This document shows, piece by piece, positions 27,177 to 36,793 of a DNA stretch of 64,000 nt. The notes beneath the pieces are model-generated. The model did no database searches. It was not told the origin of the DNA and saw nothing but the letters and a program-made list of their open reading frames with translations. The first letter of the stretch is position 1. Each line of letters opens with the position of its first letter. The stretch lies in contig CP015605.1 in assembly GCA_002284895.1 (NCBI GenBank), forward strand, positions 372,001-436,000, given 5' to 3'. Made by a program: the position numbers and the translations under genes. The stretch is from Actinobacteria bacterium IMCC19121. Lineage in GTDB: Bacteria > Actinomycetota > Actinomycetes > Nanopelagicales > Nanopelagicaceae.

Positions 27177-28013
27177 ATGCAACCCTTAGTTTCAGTCGTG
27201 ATACCAAACTACAATAATGCAAAGTATATTGTCGAGGCGATAAACAGCATCATTCAGCAAGATTATAAGAATTTTGAAATTGTTGTTGTAGATGATGGAT
27301 CAACCGACAATTCAACTACAATAATCAAGGATATTCAGTTTCCTATAACTTTAATTAGATCGGAAAATTTCGGTGCAGGCTCTGCCCGCAACATTGGAAT
27401 TATGGCCTCTCGCGGAGAATACATTGCCCTATTAGATAGTGATGATGTTTGGGAAAAAAGTAAACTAGTTAAACAAATGAAACTCATGTTGGAACAAGAG
27501 TTAGATTTAGTTTATTGTCACGGAGAGGATATCGGAAGTGTTGTTGCAGGAAGCAAGTCAAGGCCAGCGAGATATAGCGGAGATTGCTATCCGTACTATA
27601 AGAAATACCCAAGTCGATCAATAATAGAACTTCCTTGTAGTAGTTCTCTGTTTCGGAAATCGATTCTCTATAAATCAGGCCTATTTGATGTAAATGTTCC
27701 ACCTCCGACTGAAGACTGGGATTTCTTTCGCAGATATTGTAGATATGCAAAGGTAGGTTATTGCGACGAAGTACTTGTATATTATCGGAAACATGCGAAC
27801 AATATAAGTTCTCGGTCCGTAGTGGGGTACTACAAAGGCAACGAGCATGCAATCATTAAAATGTTTATAGACGATTCCGCAATTCAATTCTTTGAGCGAC
27901 GGTCAATATGGACGAAATATCATTTGAATTCGGCAAAATTTTTCTTGAAGAAGCGCATGCTTGGAAATGCTCTCTCATCTACTATTAAAATTGTGATGCC
28001 AATTATGAATTAA
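27177..28013 (+). CDS. GT2-family glycosyltransferase
   Basis: A 278-residue GT-A enzyme with SVVIPNYNNAKYIVEAI at the start, IVVVDDGSTDNS, NFGAGSARNIGI, and the metal-binding LLDSDDVWEKSKL near residue 84; TEDWDFFRRY further on is the usual catalytic-acid region of inverting GT2 enzymes. There are no long membrane helices, so it is a soluble transferase adding a sugar to a lipid-linked acceptor. The donor is unknown. The preceding gene ends 36 bases before it. Confidence 0.88.
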   Translation: MQPLVSVVIPNYNNAKYIVEAINSIIQQDYKNFEIVVVDDGSTDNSTTIIKDIQFPITLIRSENFGAGSARNIGIMASRGEYIALLDSDDVWEKSKLVKQMKLMLEQELDLVYCHGEDIGSVVAGSKSRPARYSGDCYPYYKKYPSRSIIELPCSSSLFRKSILYKSGLFDVNVPPPTEDWDFFRRYCRYAKVGYCDEVLVYYRKHANNISSRSVVGYYKGNEHAIIKMFIDDSAIQFFERRSIWTKYHLNSAKFFLKKRMLGNALSSTIKIVMPIMN

Positions 28014-28111
28014 GCAAAATCAAATAAAGGTAAAGGATTGGTAGCGAACGCTTAGCTAAACAATTGATTTCTTAGGATTAAAGGCTTATCACGAAATGAG
28101 GATTCAAAAGC

Positions 28112-28861
28112 ATGACGATAATCGGACAGATAAAGAAAATAACATATTCATTACTGCGCATCCTTATTTTCAGGAAGGGGAGGCAGGTATGCATAAACGG
28201 GCAATTGATTCGATTTCCGATCGAGTACTCGCGCTACTATCCCGAAGGTTATGAAATCGAGAAACAGAAATTCATTGAGGCTAACTGTCATGGTATGACT
28301 CTAGATCTTGGAGCACACATCGGCTTGTACACGGTGATTATGTCACGATTGAGCACGGTAGTTGTTGCTGTAGAACCGTCACCAAAAACCAGAAAAGCGC
28401 TCACGAACACTCTATTTCTTAACAACTCTTCAAATGTTGCAATTATCAGTAATGCAATAAGCGATAAGAGTGGAATCTCAACAATATTCATGACTAACGA
28501 CGATGTTTCAAATGCGAATAGTCTATTTGTTGCTGGCAAGCCTCACAAAGTTAATACTGTGTGTATCGATTCTTTTGGGGTTGATTTTAATTTCATAAAG
28601 ATCGATATCGAGGGTGCGGAGCTGCTAGCACTTCGCGGTGCCAGTCGTGTTCTAAAGAAAGTGCAAGCCATGACTATAGAGATCCATCCGGAAATACTAG
28701 AATCAACCGGTCAGCACAAATCTGAGATCTGGGAAATATTAGATTCAGAAAATGCAAGCATCATGCATGAAGGTAAAGTTATTGACAAAATAGAATTTGA
28801 GAGGATCACAGGACCCTTTGAAATCCAAGTGGTATTCCCTATGCATGGAGCAGAGAAGTGA
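28112..28861 (+). CDS. FkbM-family methyltransferase
   Basis: A 249-residue protein with CHGMTLDLGAHIGLYTVIM (SAM motif I), VVVAVEPSPKTRKAL, and FNFIKIDIEGAELLALRGAS, the FkbM signature. MTIEIHPEILE lies near the C-terminus. The N-terminus is basic and hydrophobic, as in the other FkbM protein of the window. It overlaps the following GT4 gene by four bases (GTGA), so the two are coupled. It probably O-methylates the sugar handled by that transferase. Confidence 0.87.
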   Translation: MTIIGQIKKITYSLLRILIFRKGRQVCINGQLIRFPIEYSRYYPEGYEIEKQKFIEANCHGMTLDLGAHIGLYTVIMSRLSTVVVAVEPSPKTRKALTNTLFLNNSSNVAIISNAISDKSGISTIFMTNDDVSNANSLFVAGKPHKVNTVCIDSFGVDFNFIKIDIEGAELLALRGASRVLKKVQAMTIEIHPEILESTGQHKSEIWEILDSENASIMHEGKVIDKIEFERITGPFEIQVVFPMHGAEK

Positions 28862-29976
28862 CATTTGATTTGAATGTAGCACCTCGTGTACTGCAAGAGA
28901 GGAAGAGAAAAGTGATAATGCAGGTTGTACCCTCAGATTCCAAAAATGACTTAATAATGGATTTGTTGCGGACTACCGCTGCCCAGAAAGTTGAGCATGT
29001 TGTTATTGCGTTGAATTCTGGATCTGGAGATCTTTCAAAGTTTTGCAGCACCACAAATATTCCAATAGCAGTTTTGGGTGGAGATAAATCAATTCTTTTG
29101 CAAACATTTTCGCTCTTTTCAAGTATTCGGAGATTTAAACCCGATGTAATCTATTTTCAATCTTACATCCCCAGTTTTCTAGGTGGGATTTTGTCCTTAA
29201 TACCATTTCGTTCCTACAAAACTATTGCAGTACGGCATCATAATCGCAATCACCATTTTCTAAAAAATAAGCGAGCAATTTTGATTGATCGATTTATTTC
29301 TTTGATTGTTGATGGAATCGTGGCAGTATCAAAGAGCGTAAGTGAAACCCTAATAATGGAGGGCTGCAATAAAAAGAAGATTGTGATTATAGAAAATGGC
29401 TTGAACTACAACAGATTTGAATTTGTTCCACGAAAATTGAGAAGTATTTCAATGACCGATCGCCTAGAAATTTTGGCGGTGGGACGGTTAGACTGGCAGA
29501 AAAATTATCCTTTACTATTAGAAATTGCCAAAGGTCTAGAAGCGTCTGGAATCGATTTTGCCATTAGTGTTTTAGGGGATGGGAATGTTGGAGAACGTGA
29601 CAAGTGGATCAATAGGACAGAGAGTGTGGGACTAGGAAATCGCATTGTCTGGCATGGATGGGTCAGGAATGTTTCATGGTATTTTGATAATTCAGATATT
29701 TTTCTGCACACAGCAGCAGATGAAGCCTGTCCTTTAGTTCACATTGAAGCTCTTTTTTCTGGAATTCCAATTGTCTCGACAACAAATGGCGGCTGTAAGG
29801 ATGTCTTGAAATCATTTTATCCGGGGATCGCATCAGATGACCCGAAGGATTTTGTAAGCGCTATTGTCCAAATGAAGGATCATTACATCGATTTTCAAAA
29901 AACTGCAATATCGCATGTATTGTTAGCCAAAGAACGTTTTAATCCTGAAATATCTGCCAAATTGTATTTTGAGTAG
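28858..29976 (+). CDS. GT4-family glycosyltransferase
   Basis: A 372-residue GT-B enzyme beginning at GTG within the stop of the FkbM gene. It has VIMQVVPSDSKNDLI at the start, AVRHHNRNHH in the acceptor domain, IAVSKSVSE-type and IENGLNYNRFEF linker sequence, ILAVGRLDWQKNYPLLLEIA, VLGDGNVGE, and DEACPLVHIEALFSGIPIVS, where the E.....IE pattern contacts the sugar nucleotide. A retaining glycosyltransferase of the surface glycan. An internal ATG (28918, MQVVPSD) is an alternative start. Confidence 0.87.
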   Translation: MTFDLNVAPRVLQERKRKVIMQVVPSDSKNDLIMDLLRTTAAQKVEHVVIALNSGSGDLSKFCSTTNIPIAVLGGDKSILLQTFSLFSSIRRFKPDVIYFQSYIPSFLGGILSLIPFRSYKTIAVRHHNRNHHFLKNKRAILIDRFISLIVDGIVAVSKSVSETLIMEGCNKKKIVIIENGLNYNRFEFVPRKLRSISMTDRLEILAVGRLDWQKNYPLLLEIAKGLEASGIDFAISVLGDGNVGERDKWINRTESVGLGNRIVWHGWVRNVSWYFDNSDIFLHTAADEACPLVHIEALFSGIPIVSTTNGGCKDVLKSFYPGIASDDPKDFVSAIVQMKDHYIDFQKTAISHVLLAKERFNPEISAKLYFE

Positions 29977-30011
29977 TTTTGTTCGATATGCCTCGGTATG
30001 TAAAACTCGAA

Positions 30012-30944
30012 CTATTGCGTCATTTGCCATTCGATTTGTTTTGTAAGGCCAACTTCGAGACTGATTTGTGGTGAATATCCTAAGTGAGTCCTAGCATTTT
30101 GTGAGTCACCCTTTGTCTCATGTTGATCACCCAAACGCTCTGTTCCAAAGATTACTTTTGGAGTCTTATTCAAAATCCTACCAAGGGTTTCAATGACTTG
30201 AGAAACATTAAACTGTTCATTTCCGCACAAGTTGTATATTTCTCCATTCTTAGCGTTGTTAATTCCTGAAATCAAACCATTGACTAGGTCTTCCACGTAA
30301 GTGTTGGTTCGAGATTGTGAGCCATCGCCAAATACCTGAATCTCTTGGTTATTTAGTAATTTGCGAATGAAAATGTTAAAAGCCATGTCATCTCTCTGTC
30401 TTGGTCCGTACACTGAGAACGGTCTAAAAATTGAATATTTCAAACCGGTAGACGATGAGTATGCGGCTACCATCGATTCTGCAGCTAGTTTTGTCACTCC
30501 GTAGGGACTAATTGGGCTAATCGGACTACTTTCATCGCCAGCAATTCTCCGACCATAAACTGAAGAAGAACTTATATAAAAGAACTTTTTCAATGATTTA
30601 GGGTCACAAGCTTTCAATAAATTTGCAGTAGCCAAAACATTGCAGTCAATATAAAGGCGAGTTTCTTCCCAGCTAAGACTTAGACCCGGCATGGCAGCAA
30701 GATGAAAAATATAGTCACAGTCTTCGATATCAAGGGGATTAACCGGGAGTCGAAGGTCGCTCACAAGGAATTTGACATTCTCATTTAACTGTTGAAGGCG
30801 ATTCCAATTTGCCACCTTTCTTTCAAGTGGATAAAGATCTGGCATGAGAGCGTCAAGAGCTAAAACTTCGTGACCATTGCTAACAAGCGTCTCGGTCAAA
30901 TGTGAACCGATAAAGCCAGCAGCCCCCGTGACTAGAATCTTCAT
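30012..30944 (-). CDS. NAD-dependent nucleotide-sugar epimerase (GalE-like)
   Basis: Extended SDR of 310 residues: ILVTGAAGFIGSHLTETL, FHLAAMPGLSLSWEE, SSSSVYGRR, PYGVTK with the catalytic Tyr and Lys, RPFSVYGPRQRDDMAFNIF and VFGDGSQSRTNTYVEDLV. The PFSVYGPRQRDDMA element occurs in UDP-hexose and UDP-uronate 4-epimerases. It is divergent from a GT4 gene only 43 bases away, so the two promoters must overlap. Substrate unknown, probably a UDP-sugar. Confidence 0.78.
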   Translation of the reverse strand: MKILVTGAAGFIGSHLTETLVSNGHEVLALDALMPDLYPLERKVANWNRLQQLNENVKFLVSDLRLPVNPLDIEDCDYIFHLAAMPGLSLSWEETRLYIDCNVLATANLLKACDPKSLKKFFYISSSSVYGRRIAGDESSPISPISPYGVTKLAAESMVAAYSSSTGLKYSIFRPFSVYGPRQRDDMAFNIFIRKLLNNQEIQVFGDGSQSRTNTYVEDLVNGLISGINNAKNGEIYNLCGNEQFNVSQVIETLGRILNKTPKVIFGTERLGDQHETKGDSQNARTHLGYSPQISLEVGLTKQIEWQMTQ

Positions 30945-30987
30945 TTAAACTCCCCGCAAGTGATATGACTACAGGTACTCTACACGC

Positions 30988-32103
30988 ATGAAAGAAGTCC
31001 TCTACTTATCTTTTGATTCATTGCGAGAGGGTGTTGGTGCAAGCCAAGTATTGGCATACATGCAAAAAGTGGCACCACAACGCAACGTAAGAATTCTTAG
31101 TTTCGAAAAGAAAATGCCAACACCTTCGGAGATTAGTAACTTACAAATCCAAGGCTTGATATGGGAGCCAATGATTTTCGGACGGTATGGCATTCTTGGT
31201 GGCATAGGTCGAGTATTTAGATTGTGGAGAAAGACTAACAGAAATAACATAGTTCACGCACGCAGTACGTTATCTGCATTCGCCGCCATTCTGAAATTCC
31301 CAAAAATATTGATATGGGACTGTCGGGCGCTCCAAGCAGATCAAAGAAGAGCTCTTTCAAAAAAGAAAAGAAGAAATGTTCAATTTCTAGCCTTGCGCAC
31401 CATCGAATTCATACTAGCAAAAAAAGCGACATCAATAATAGTTATAACAGAAGCTGTAGTACCAGTCTTTATTTCTCGCTTTAATATTAATTCAAGTAAA
31501 ATTCATCTCATATCTACATGTGTTGACGTAGATAAGTTTCAAGAGAGGCCATTTAGTAAAAATGGAGAAATCAAAATTCTACTTGCTGGCACATTTAGCG
31601 CTGCTTATGATGTAGATTTAATAAATGGTATAATCGAGGAATTAAGGAAGAATTGTAAAGTAGTTGTTACTATTGCAACTTCACAGGGTTCAACTGATTT
31701 ATGGAAAGAGATAAATTACGATAAAGTTACATCAGTAACGCATCAAAATATGCCGAGTCTTATTCAGAAAAATGACATAGGGGTAAGTATCTGGAAGAAC
31801 AATTTGGGTATTTGCTTAAAATCAGTAGCCTCAACGAAGACAGCCGAATTTTTAGCATGTGGGCGTCCCGTTCTAGTAAACTCACTTCAAGGTGACTTCG
31901 GACGATTGGTTTCAGAAAGTCGGGCTGGAGTAGTGACTAACCAGTCGAATGAGATTGATATAGCGGGTTATGTTCGAGAAATACTTAATCTTCTCTCAGA
32001 CACGAAAACGACCAGCAGATGCCGCAACTTGGCGGTGGAGAAATATAATTTAGATAGTGGAATTAGAAAGCTTCTTGACATCTATGATCAGGCAGATAAT
32101 TAG
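30988..32103 (+). CDS. GT4-like glycosyltransferase
   Basis: A 371-residue GT-B protein: EVLYLSFDSLREGVGASQVL start, IVHARSTLSAFAAIL, IIVITEAV, ISTCVDVDKF linker, IKILLAGTFSAAYDVDLI, and TKTAEFLACGRPVLVNSLQGD, the usual E......GRPV donor-site region. The pattern fits glycosyltransferases that act on cytoplasmic lipid-linked intermediates. It ends 17 bases before a convergent methyltransferase gene. Confidence 0.8.
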   Translation: MKEVLYLSFDSLREGVGASQVLAYMQKVAPQRNVRILSFEKKMPTPSEISNLQIQGLIWEPMIFGRYGILGGIGRVFRLWRKTNRNNIVHARSTLSAFAAILKFPKILIWDCRALQADQRRALSKKKRRNVQFLALRTIEFILAKKATSIIVITEAVVPVFISRFNINSSKIHLISTCVDVDKFQERPFSKNGEIKILLAGTFSAAYDVDLINGIIEELRKNCKVVVTIATSQGSTDLWKEINYDKVTSVTHQNMPSLIQKNDIGVSIWKNNLGICLKSVASTKTAEFLACGRPVLVNSLQGDFGRLVSESRAGVVTNQSNEIDIAGYVREILNLLSDTKTTSRCRNLAVEKYNLDSGIRKLLDIYDQADN

Positions 32104-32119
32104 AATCCTAAAAGCAATA

Positions 32120-32950
32120 CTAATCACGTGTCGCAACAAGTTGGTACCCTAATGTAAACCTCTTCTTCTTGTCCATAAAATCAAAACGGGCCAATAAAAA
32201 GGCGAGTAAAGTGCAGAGAATATCAACCAAAAAGACCAACGGTACCAATGGTAGGACAATAAGAATATTTCTAACTTTAATTTGTCGTTGCCCATGAGGG
32301 CTTGCTCCACCATAAAAAAGCCAGGACTTTATGATTGCCGGAAAATCAAAGACTATTTTGGCTATAAAGGAATAGAAGCCACCCCTTGGCTGCAATTCAG
32401 AAATCGAAAAATTAGATTTATGACAAAGATGCTCTAGACCGAAATTTGTGTATCTAAAGAAATCGTAAGGAGCACCGTGTATTGGGAATAAAAAATTAGT
32501 GGTTAAGTATAATTTTCCTCCCTTCCTTAAAATACGCGAGAGTTCTTGCAAGGCAATCAATGGATTTGCAAGATGCTCTAGGACCTGGGTGCAAACAACT
32601 ACATCAAATCGGCCATCATTTACGGGAATATTCTCGATATCACAGACATAAGTGTGCTTGCCACGCATATCTTGGTCAAATACTTGATCAAAATCTTGAG
32701 ACTCATAAACAAAACCCTGTGTTTCTAAATAATCCTGAAATCGAAAATTTCCAGCACCTACATCGAGAAGCAATTCTCTGGTTGGCGCACTATGAAGGTT
32801 ATTAATAAAATTATCAACTATTCCCCTCTCGGGATCCGCCTTAGAAATAATCCAATGAGGAAAGACATGATTCGATGGATTAATGAAAATCTTCCCAATG
32901 CTTATCACTTTATTCAGTAAAATCCTTTTGACTCTCGAAGGAACATTCAT
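32120..32950 (-). CDS. Class I SAM-dependent methyltransferase
   Basis: A 276-residue methyltransferase: ELLLDVGAGNFRFQDYL (motif I), FDVVVCTQVLEHLANP, GGKLYLTTNFLFPIHGAPYDFFRYT (split here; the HGAPYDFFRYT element is frequent in this sugar-locus group). A hydrophobic segment, LVPLVFLVDILCTLLAFLL, near the C-terminus suggests membrane attachment. Its start overlaps the stop of the upstream minus-strand glycosyltransferase by four bases, so both are translated together. The acceptor is unknown. Confidence 0.83.
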   Translation of the reverse strand: MNVPSRVKRILLNKVISIGKIFINPSNHVFPHWIISKADPERGIVDNFINNLHSAPTRELLLDVGAGNFRFQDYLETQGFVYESQDFDQVFDQDMRGKHTYVCDIENIPVNDGRFDVVVCTQVLEHLANPLIALQELSRILRKGGKLYLTTNFLFPIHGAPYDFFRYTNFGLEHLCHKSNFSISELQPRGGFYSFIAKIVFDFPAIIKSWLFYGGASPHGQRQIKVRNILIVLPLVPLVFLVDILCTLLAFLLARFDFMDKKKRFTLGYQLVATRD

Positions 32951-34014
32951 CGCTTACTCCCTTTCGCCCGGGTATCTAAGAGTAGTGAATTCCAACAATC
33001 AATCAGCATCTGATTCGTATGAGTCGACTTTACGTATGATTGGCCTGCGGCCTGTATGTCTTCGAGCATATTGGGGTTACTTGAAAAGAAATCTAATTTA
33101 GTTCTCCACTCACTTGGCTTAATACAGATAGATTCAGAAGAAGTCCGGGATGCTAATTTTGCATAGGAAGGAATATTTGAGAAAAGAACTGGAAGGCCCA
33201 GGCTCCACATCGACATTAACTTATTTTCGGATTTCATCATTGCAAATTTATCACTGGGATCGATTGGAATGATTCCAAACCTAGAGATATGTGCACAAGT
33301 AGCTAAATTTTGAAGCGACCAAGGGACTATTCTTATTGAAGTCCACGATAAAGGAAAAAGTTTTTTGACTAATTTCTCTGTCTTTATTTTTCCAATATAG
33401 CCACCCCATCTTGCAAATTCTTTGACCGTTACAAGATTCATTTCCCATCCAGTTTCATCCAAGAACCCATCCAGCTCTTTGGAGATAAATTTAAAATGCT
33501 TTAATGTATATCCGAAACCCTCCCAAAATATTGCATCTCTTTTTGGAGAAGCATTAGAAGTTGAATATCTAGCTACAGCCTCGGCCACTTCGGTGTGGTC
33601 ATCCAGGACCACATAAATATTCTTATTGTAGACTTGAAGCAAGTCTTTTTGTTCCTGAGATGCCACAACTATCGCATCGCTTTTTTTGCACGCATAGGCT
33701 AGGTGCCGCGTATATGTGATCCATTTGAAATTACTAGTACCTTTTATCGAACGCACCACATTCCTTGCAAAATCTTCAAGGAAAGAAGGGTTTTGTCCAA
33801 GATACCCATCGACAAGATCAAGTATTACAGGCTGCTTTGCGAGCTTTAACCAATGCCCAAAGTTAGCGGCGTTAGACAAGACTAAGATGTCACTTTTGGT
33901 CGGATCAACCAGATTTAAGACAGTTTTTTTCCCTTTAGCCCAAGCAGCTAACCGCCTGCGATCCGCGGGATGCTGTAGATCTTGCGAGTAAGGCACGTAA
34001 CCTACTTTAAACAT
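32947..34014 (-). CDS. Putative GT-B glycosyltransferase
   Basis: A 355-residue protein. FKVGYVPYSQDLQHPADRRR is the opening and is seen in glycosyltransferases that bind the acceptor through an N-terminal HPADRRR loop. DAIVVASQEQKDLLQVYNK resembles the GT-B linker. FGIIPIDPSDKFAMMKSEN followed by SMWSLGLPVLFSNIPSY matches a donor domain (K...N.l...s.G.Pv). It is coupled to the downstream methyltransferase by a four-base overlap. Donor and acceptor unknown. Confidence 0.6.
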   Translation of the reverse strand: MFKVGYVPYSQDLQHPADRRRLAAWAKGKKTVLNLVDPTKSDILVLSNAANFGHWLKLAKQPVILDLVDGYLGQNPSFLEDFARNVVRSIKGTSNFKWITYTRHLAYACKKSDAIVVASQEQKDLLQVYNKNIYVVLDDHTEVAEAVARYSTSNASPKRDAIFWEGFGYTLKHFKFISKELDGFLDETGWEMNLVTVKEFARWGGYIGKIKTEKLVKKLFPLSWTSIRIVPWSLQNLATCAHISRFGIIPIDPSDKFAMMKSENKLMSMWSLGLPVLFSNIPSYAKLASRTSSESICIKPSEWRTKLDFFSSNPNMLEDIQAAGQSYVKSTHTNQMLIDCWNSLLLDTRAKGSKR

Positions 34015-34032
34015 TTGGGCCGTCAGTTCTAG

Positions 34033-34893
34033 TCAAAGTGCGAGCCGTTGAAGGTACTGCCCGTATTCATTGCTATTGAATATTTTAGAGAGTTGCTTTA
34101 ATTCTGATGCAGTGATCCATCCATTTCTCCAGGCAATTTCTTCTAGGCACCCAACTTTGAAACCCTGTCTTTGCTCTATCACGCGGATGTAATCACAAGC
34201 ATCGTTTAGGCTATTAACTGTGCCGCAGTCCATCCAGGCGGTCCCACGGACCAAAGGCTTCAATTTCAATTTTTTCTCTCTTCGATACATTTCCAATATA
34301 GACGTGACTTCAAGCTCCCCACGATAGCTTTTTTCAACCCTAGAAGCCTTCGCAATTACGCTATTGTCAAAGAAATAGAGACCAGGTATCGCCAGATTAG
34401 ATTTTGGAACCTCTGGCTTTTCCTCAATAGAAATAACGTTGCCTTGTGAATCCACTTCTGCGACACCATACCTTTGTGGCTCGGTGACTTCGTAACCAAA
34501 AATAATCGCACCGTCAGGGCTTGTACATTTTGCTAGCTCACGGCCTAAGCCACTTCCATGGAAGATATTGTCACCAAGTATTAAAGCCACGCTCTCCGAC
34601 CCAGTGAACCGTGCACCAATAATAAATGCCTGAGCAAGCCCTTCTGGCTTTTCTTGGATTTCATAACTCAGATTTATTCCTAACGAACTTCCATCACCTA
34701 GGAGTTTTTGGAAGGCAGCCTGGTCGTCGGGAGTAGTGATTATTAAGATATCTTGGATTCCAGCGAGCATTAGAGTCGCTAGTGGGTAATAAATCAATGG
34801 CTTGTCATAGATCGGGATCAACTGCTTGCTAACGCCAATTGTGCTTGGCCAAAGCCGTGATCCGGTGCCGCCCGCGAGAATTATCCCCTTCAT
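34033..34893 (-). CDS. rmlA: Glucose-1-phosphate thymidylyltransferase (RmlA)
   Basis: First step of dTDP-L-rhamnose synthesis: glucose-1-phosphate plus dTTP gives dTDP-glucose. The 286-residue protein starts MKGIILAGGTGSRLWPST, followed by SKQLIPIYDKPLIYYPLATL, ILGDNIFHG, YEVTEPQRYGVAEVD and VEKSYRGELEVTSI, all diagnostic of RmlA. It is divergent from rmlB-rmlD-rmlC with about 60 bases between. The same dTDP-glucose could also feed the C-methyl sugar genes at 40.5-43.2 kb. Confidence 0.95.
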   Translation of the reverse strand: MKGIILAGGTGSRLWPSTIGVSKQLIPIYDKPLIYYPLATLMLAGIQDILIITTPDDQAAFQKLLGDGSSLGINLSYEIQEKPEGLAQAFIIGARFTGSESVALILGDNIFHGSGLGRELAKCTSPDGAIIFGYEVTEPQRYGVAEVDSQGNVISIEEKPEVPKSNLAIPGLYFFDNSVIAKASRVEKSYRGELEVTSILEMYRREKKLKLKPLVRGTAWMDCGTVNSLNDACDYIRVIEQRQGFKVGCLEEIAWRNGWITASELKQLSKIFNSNEYGQYLQRLAL

Positions 34894-34954
34894 TTGATAA
34901 AGGGTACTTCACATGTAGGTTTGGTCAATCACATCAAGGCCGGAGGGGCTAAAT

Positions 34955-35917
34955 ATGAGGATTCTCGTGACTGGTGGAGCTGGATTCATCGGTTCCAATT
35001 TTGTCCACCGAATTCTTGATGGCTCCTTGACCGGGATAACCTCAATCACCATTCTAGATAAGTTGACATATGCAGGAACTCTGAAAAACCTCGAAGGTTT
35101 ACCGAGCGATGGCTTTATGTTCATCGAAGGCGATATTTGCAATCAAGCGTTAGTTAATGAGTTAGTTAAAAGTCATGATGCCGTCATCAATTTCGCTGCA
35201 GAATCACATGTTGATCGATCAATTATTGGTGCACGAGATTTTGTAACAACAAATGTTTTGGGGACCCAGACCCTCCTAGAAGCGTCTCGACTGGGCGGTA
35301 TAAAAACTTTTCTTCAAGTCTCAACTGATGAAGTTTATGGATCAATTTTGAAAGGGTCCTGGTCCGAGGAATCTCCCCTACTTCCCAATTCTCCCTATGC
35401 TGCGACTAAAGCTTCGGCAGACTTAATCAGTCGCTCCTATTTCAAAACTTATGGTTTAGATGTGCGTATCACACGGTGCAGTAATAACTATGGACCGAAT
35501 CAATATCCAGAAAAATTAATACCGCTCTTCGTCACGAATTTGATTGACGGCCTAAAAGTACCAATCTACGGAGATGGTTCTAATGTCCGAGATTGGCTTC
35601 ATGTCGATGACCATTGTCGTGGTATTTACCTTGCATTAATGAAAGGTAAAGCGGGAGAGATTTACAACATAGGTGGCGGAACTGAATTAACCAATATCGA
35701 ACTAACTCGCAAGATTGTTAAATTCATGGATAGCGATGATTCGAGTATTGAATATGTAAACGATCGACTCGGTCACGACATGCGGTATTCAGTTGCAATC
35801 AGTAAGATTTCAAATGAGCTTGGATATAAACCCTTAGTTAAATTAGATCAGGGTCTAGCCGATACAATTAAATGGTATAAAGAAAATGAAGCATGGTGGC
35901 GAGCGTTAAAGAAATGA
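34955..35917 (+). CDS. rmlB: dTDP-glucose 4,6-dehydratase (RmlB)
   Basis: Makes dTDP-4-keto-6-deoxyglucose. The 320-residue extended SDR has ILVTGGAGFIGSNFVHR, ITILDKLTYAGTLKNL, NFAAESHVDRSI, QVSTDEVYGS, SPYAATKASADLISRSY with catalytic Tyr and Lys, TRCSNNYGPNQYPEKLIPL and VRDWLHVDDHCRGI; the DKLTYAG and NNYGPNQ.PEKL motifs identify RmlB. The rmlD start overlaps its stop. Confidence 0.95.
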   Translation: MRILVTGGAGFIGSNFVHRILDGSLTGITSITILDKLTYAGTLKNLEGLPSDGFMFIEGDICNQALVNELVKSHDAVINFAAESHVDRSIIGARDFVTTNVLGTQTLLEASRLGGIKTFLQVSTDEVYGSILKGSWSEESPLLPNSPYAATKASADLISRSYFKTYGLDVRITRCSNNYGPNQYPEKLIPLFVTNLIDGLKVPIYGDGSNVRDWLHVDDHCRGIYLALMKGKAGEIYNIGGGTELTNIELTRKIVKFMDSDDSSIEYVNDRLGHDMRYSVAISKISNELGYKPLVKLDQGLADTIKWYKENEAWWRALKK

Positions 35918-36789
35918 AATGGATGATTTTAGGTGGCGAAGGCCAATTAGGCCTAACTATGGCGAATCAGCTTACTAAGTTAGATGTCGATTACATTTCC
36001 CTTAGTCGCTCGCAGGTAGATATCACTAATCAAATGGATATCGAGGATTGGATAATTAGAGAAAAACCGAATGTAGTATTTAATGCAGCAGCGTGGACAG
36101 ATGTAGATGCTGCGGAAACAAGTATAGATGAGGCTCGGAAAGTTAATAGTCTTGGTCCAAAGTTAATTGCTGAAGCATGTGCGAGATTCGGTGCACTAAC
36201 TATTCAGCTTTCTACGGATTATGTCTTTTCTGGAAACGCCGACACTCCTTGGCCGGAAAATGCAAAACCTTCACCAATTTCTGTCTACGGTAAGACTAAA
36301 GCTGAAGGTGAGAGATTAACGCTAGAAGCAAATCCAAACGGAGCATTTATCGTCCGAACTGCTTGGCTCTATAGTCCTTGGGGCAAAAACTTCGTTAAAA
36401 CTATGGCAAGAATCGCAGTAGAAGAAACTCGCAAAATCGAAGTCGTGATTGATCAAGTCGGGCAACCAACCTCAGCAATCGACCTTTCTACTCGAATACA
36501 TTTAATGATTACAAATAATCTGGCTCCGGGAATTTACCATGGGACAAATAGCGGACAAGCATCTTGGTTCGAGTTGGCCCAGGAGATTTTCAATCTAATC
36601 GGAGAAGACTCTCGACGAGTGCTTCCAATTAATTCAACGCAGATCCAACGTCAGGCAGAGAGACCGCTATACTCTGTACTTGCTTACGATCACTGGATGG
36701 CTCAAGGAATGCTGCCCATGCAAAACTGGAAAGACGCATTAAAGGATGTTTTGCCTACTATTCTTCAAGCGAATGAGACAGGAGAATAG
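35914..36789 (+). CDS. rmlD: dTDP-4-dehydrorhamnose reductase (RmlD)
   Basis: Last step of dTDP-L-rhamnose synthesis. MILGGEGQLG is the NAD(P) loop, VVFNAAAWTDVDAAE is characteristic of RmlD, and QLSTDYVFSG, VYGKTKAEGE and VRTAWLYSPWGKNFVKTM follow. I chose the ATG at 35914 (KWMILGG), which gives an ATGA overlap with rmlB; an ATG at 35893 would add seven residues. The coding end overlaps the longest open frame of rmlC, but the preferred rmlC start lies four bases after the rmlD stop. Confidence 0.94.
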   Translation: MKWMILGGEGQLGLTMANQLTKLDVDYISLSRSQVDITNQMDIEDWIIREKPNVVFNAAAWTDVDAAETSIDEARKVNSLGPKLIAEACARFGALTIQLSTDYVFSGNADTPWPENAKPSPISVYGKTKAEGERLTLEANPNGAFIVRTAWLYSPWGKNFVKTMARIAVEETRKIEVVIDQVGQPTSAIDLSTRIHLMITNNLAPGIYHGTNSGQASWFELAQEIFNLIGEDSRRVLPINSTQIQRQAERPLYSVLAYDHWMAQGMLPMQNWKDALKDVLPTILQANETGE

Positions 36790-36793
36790 TTCC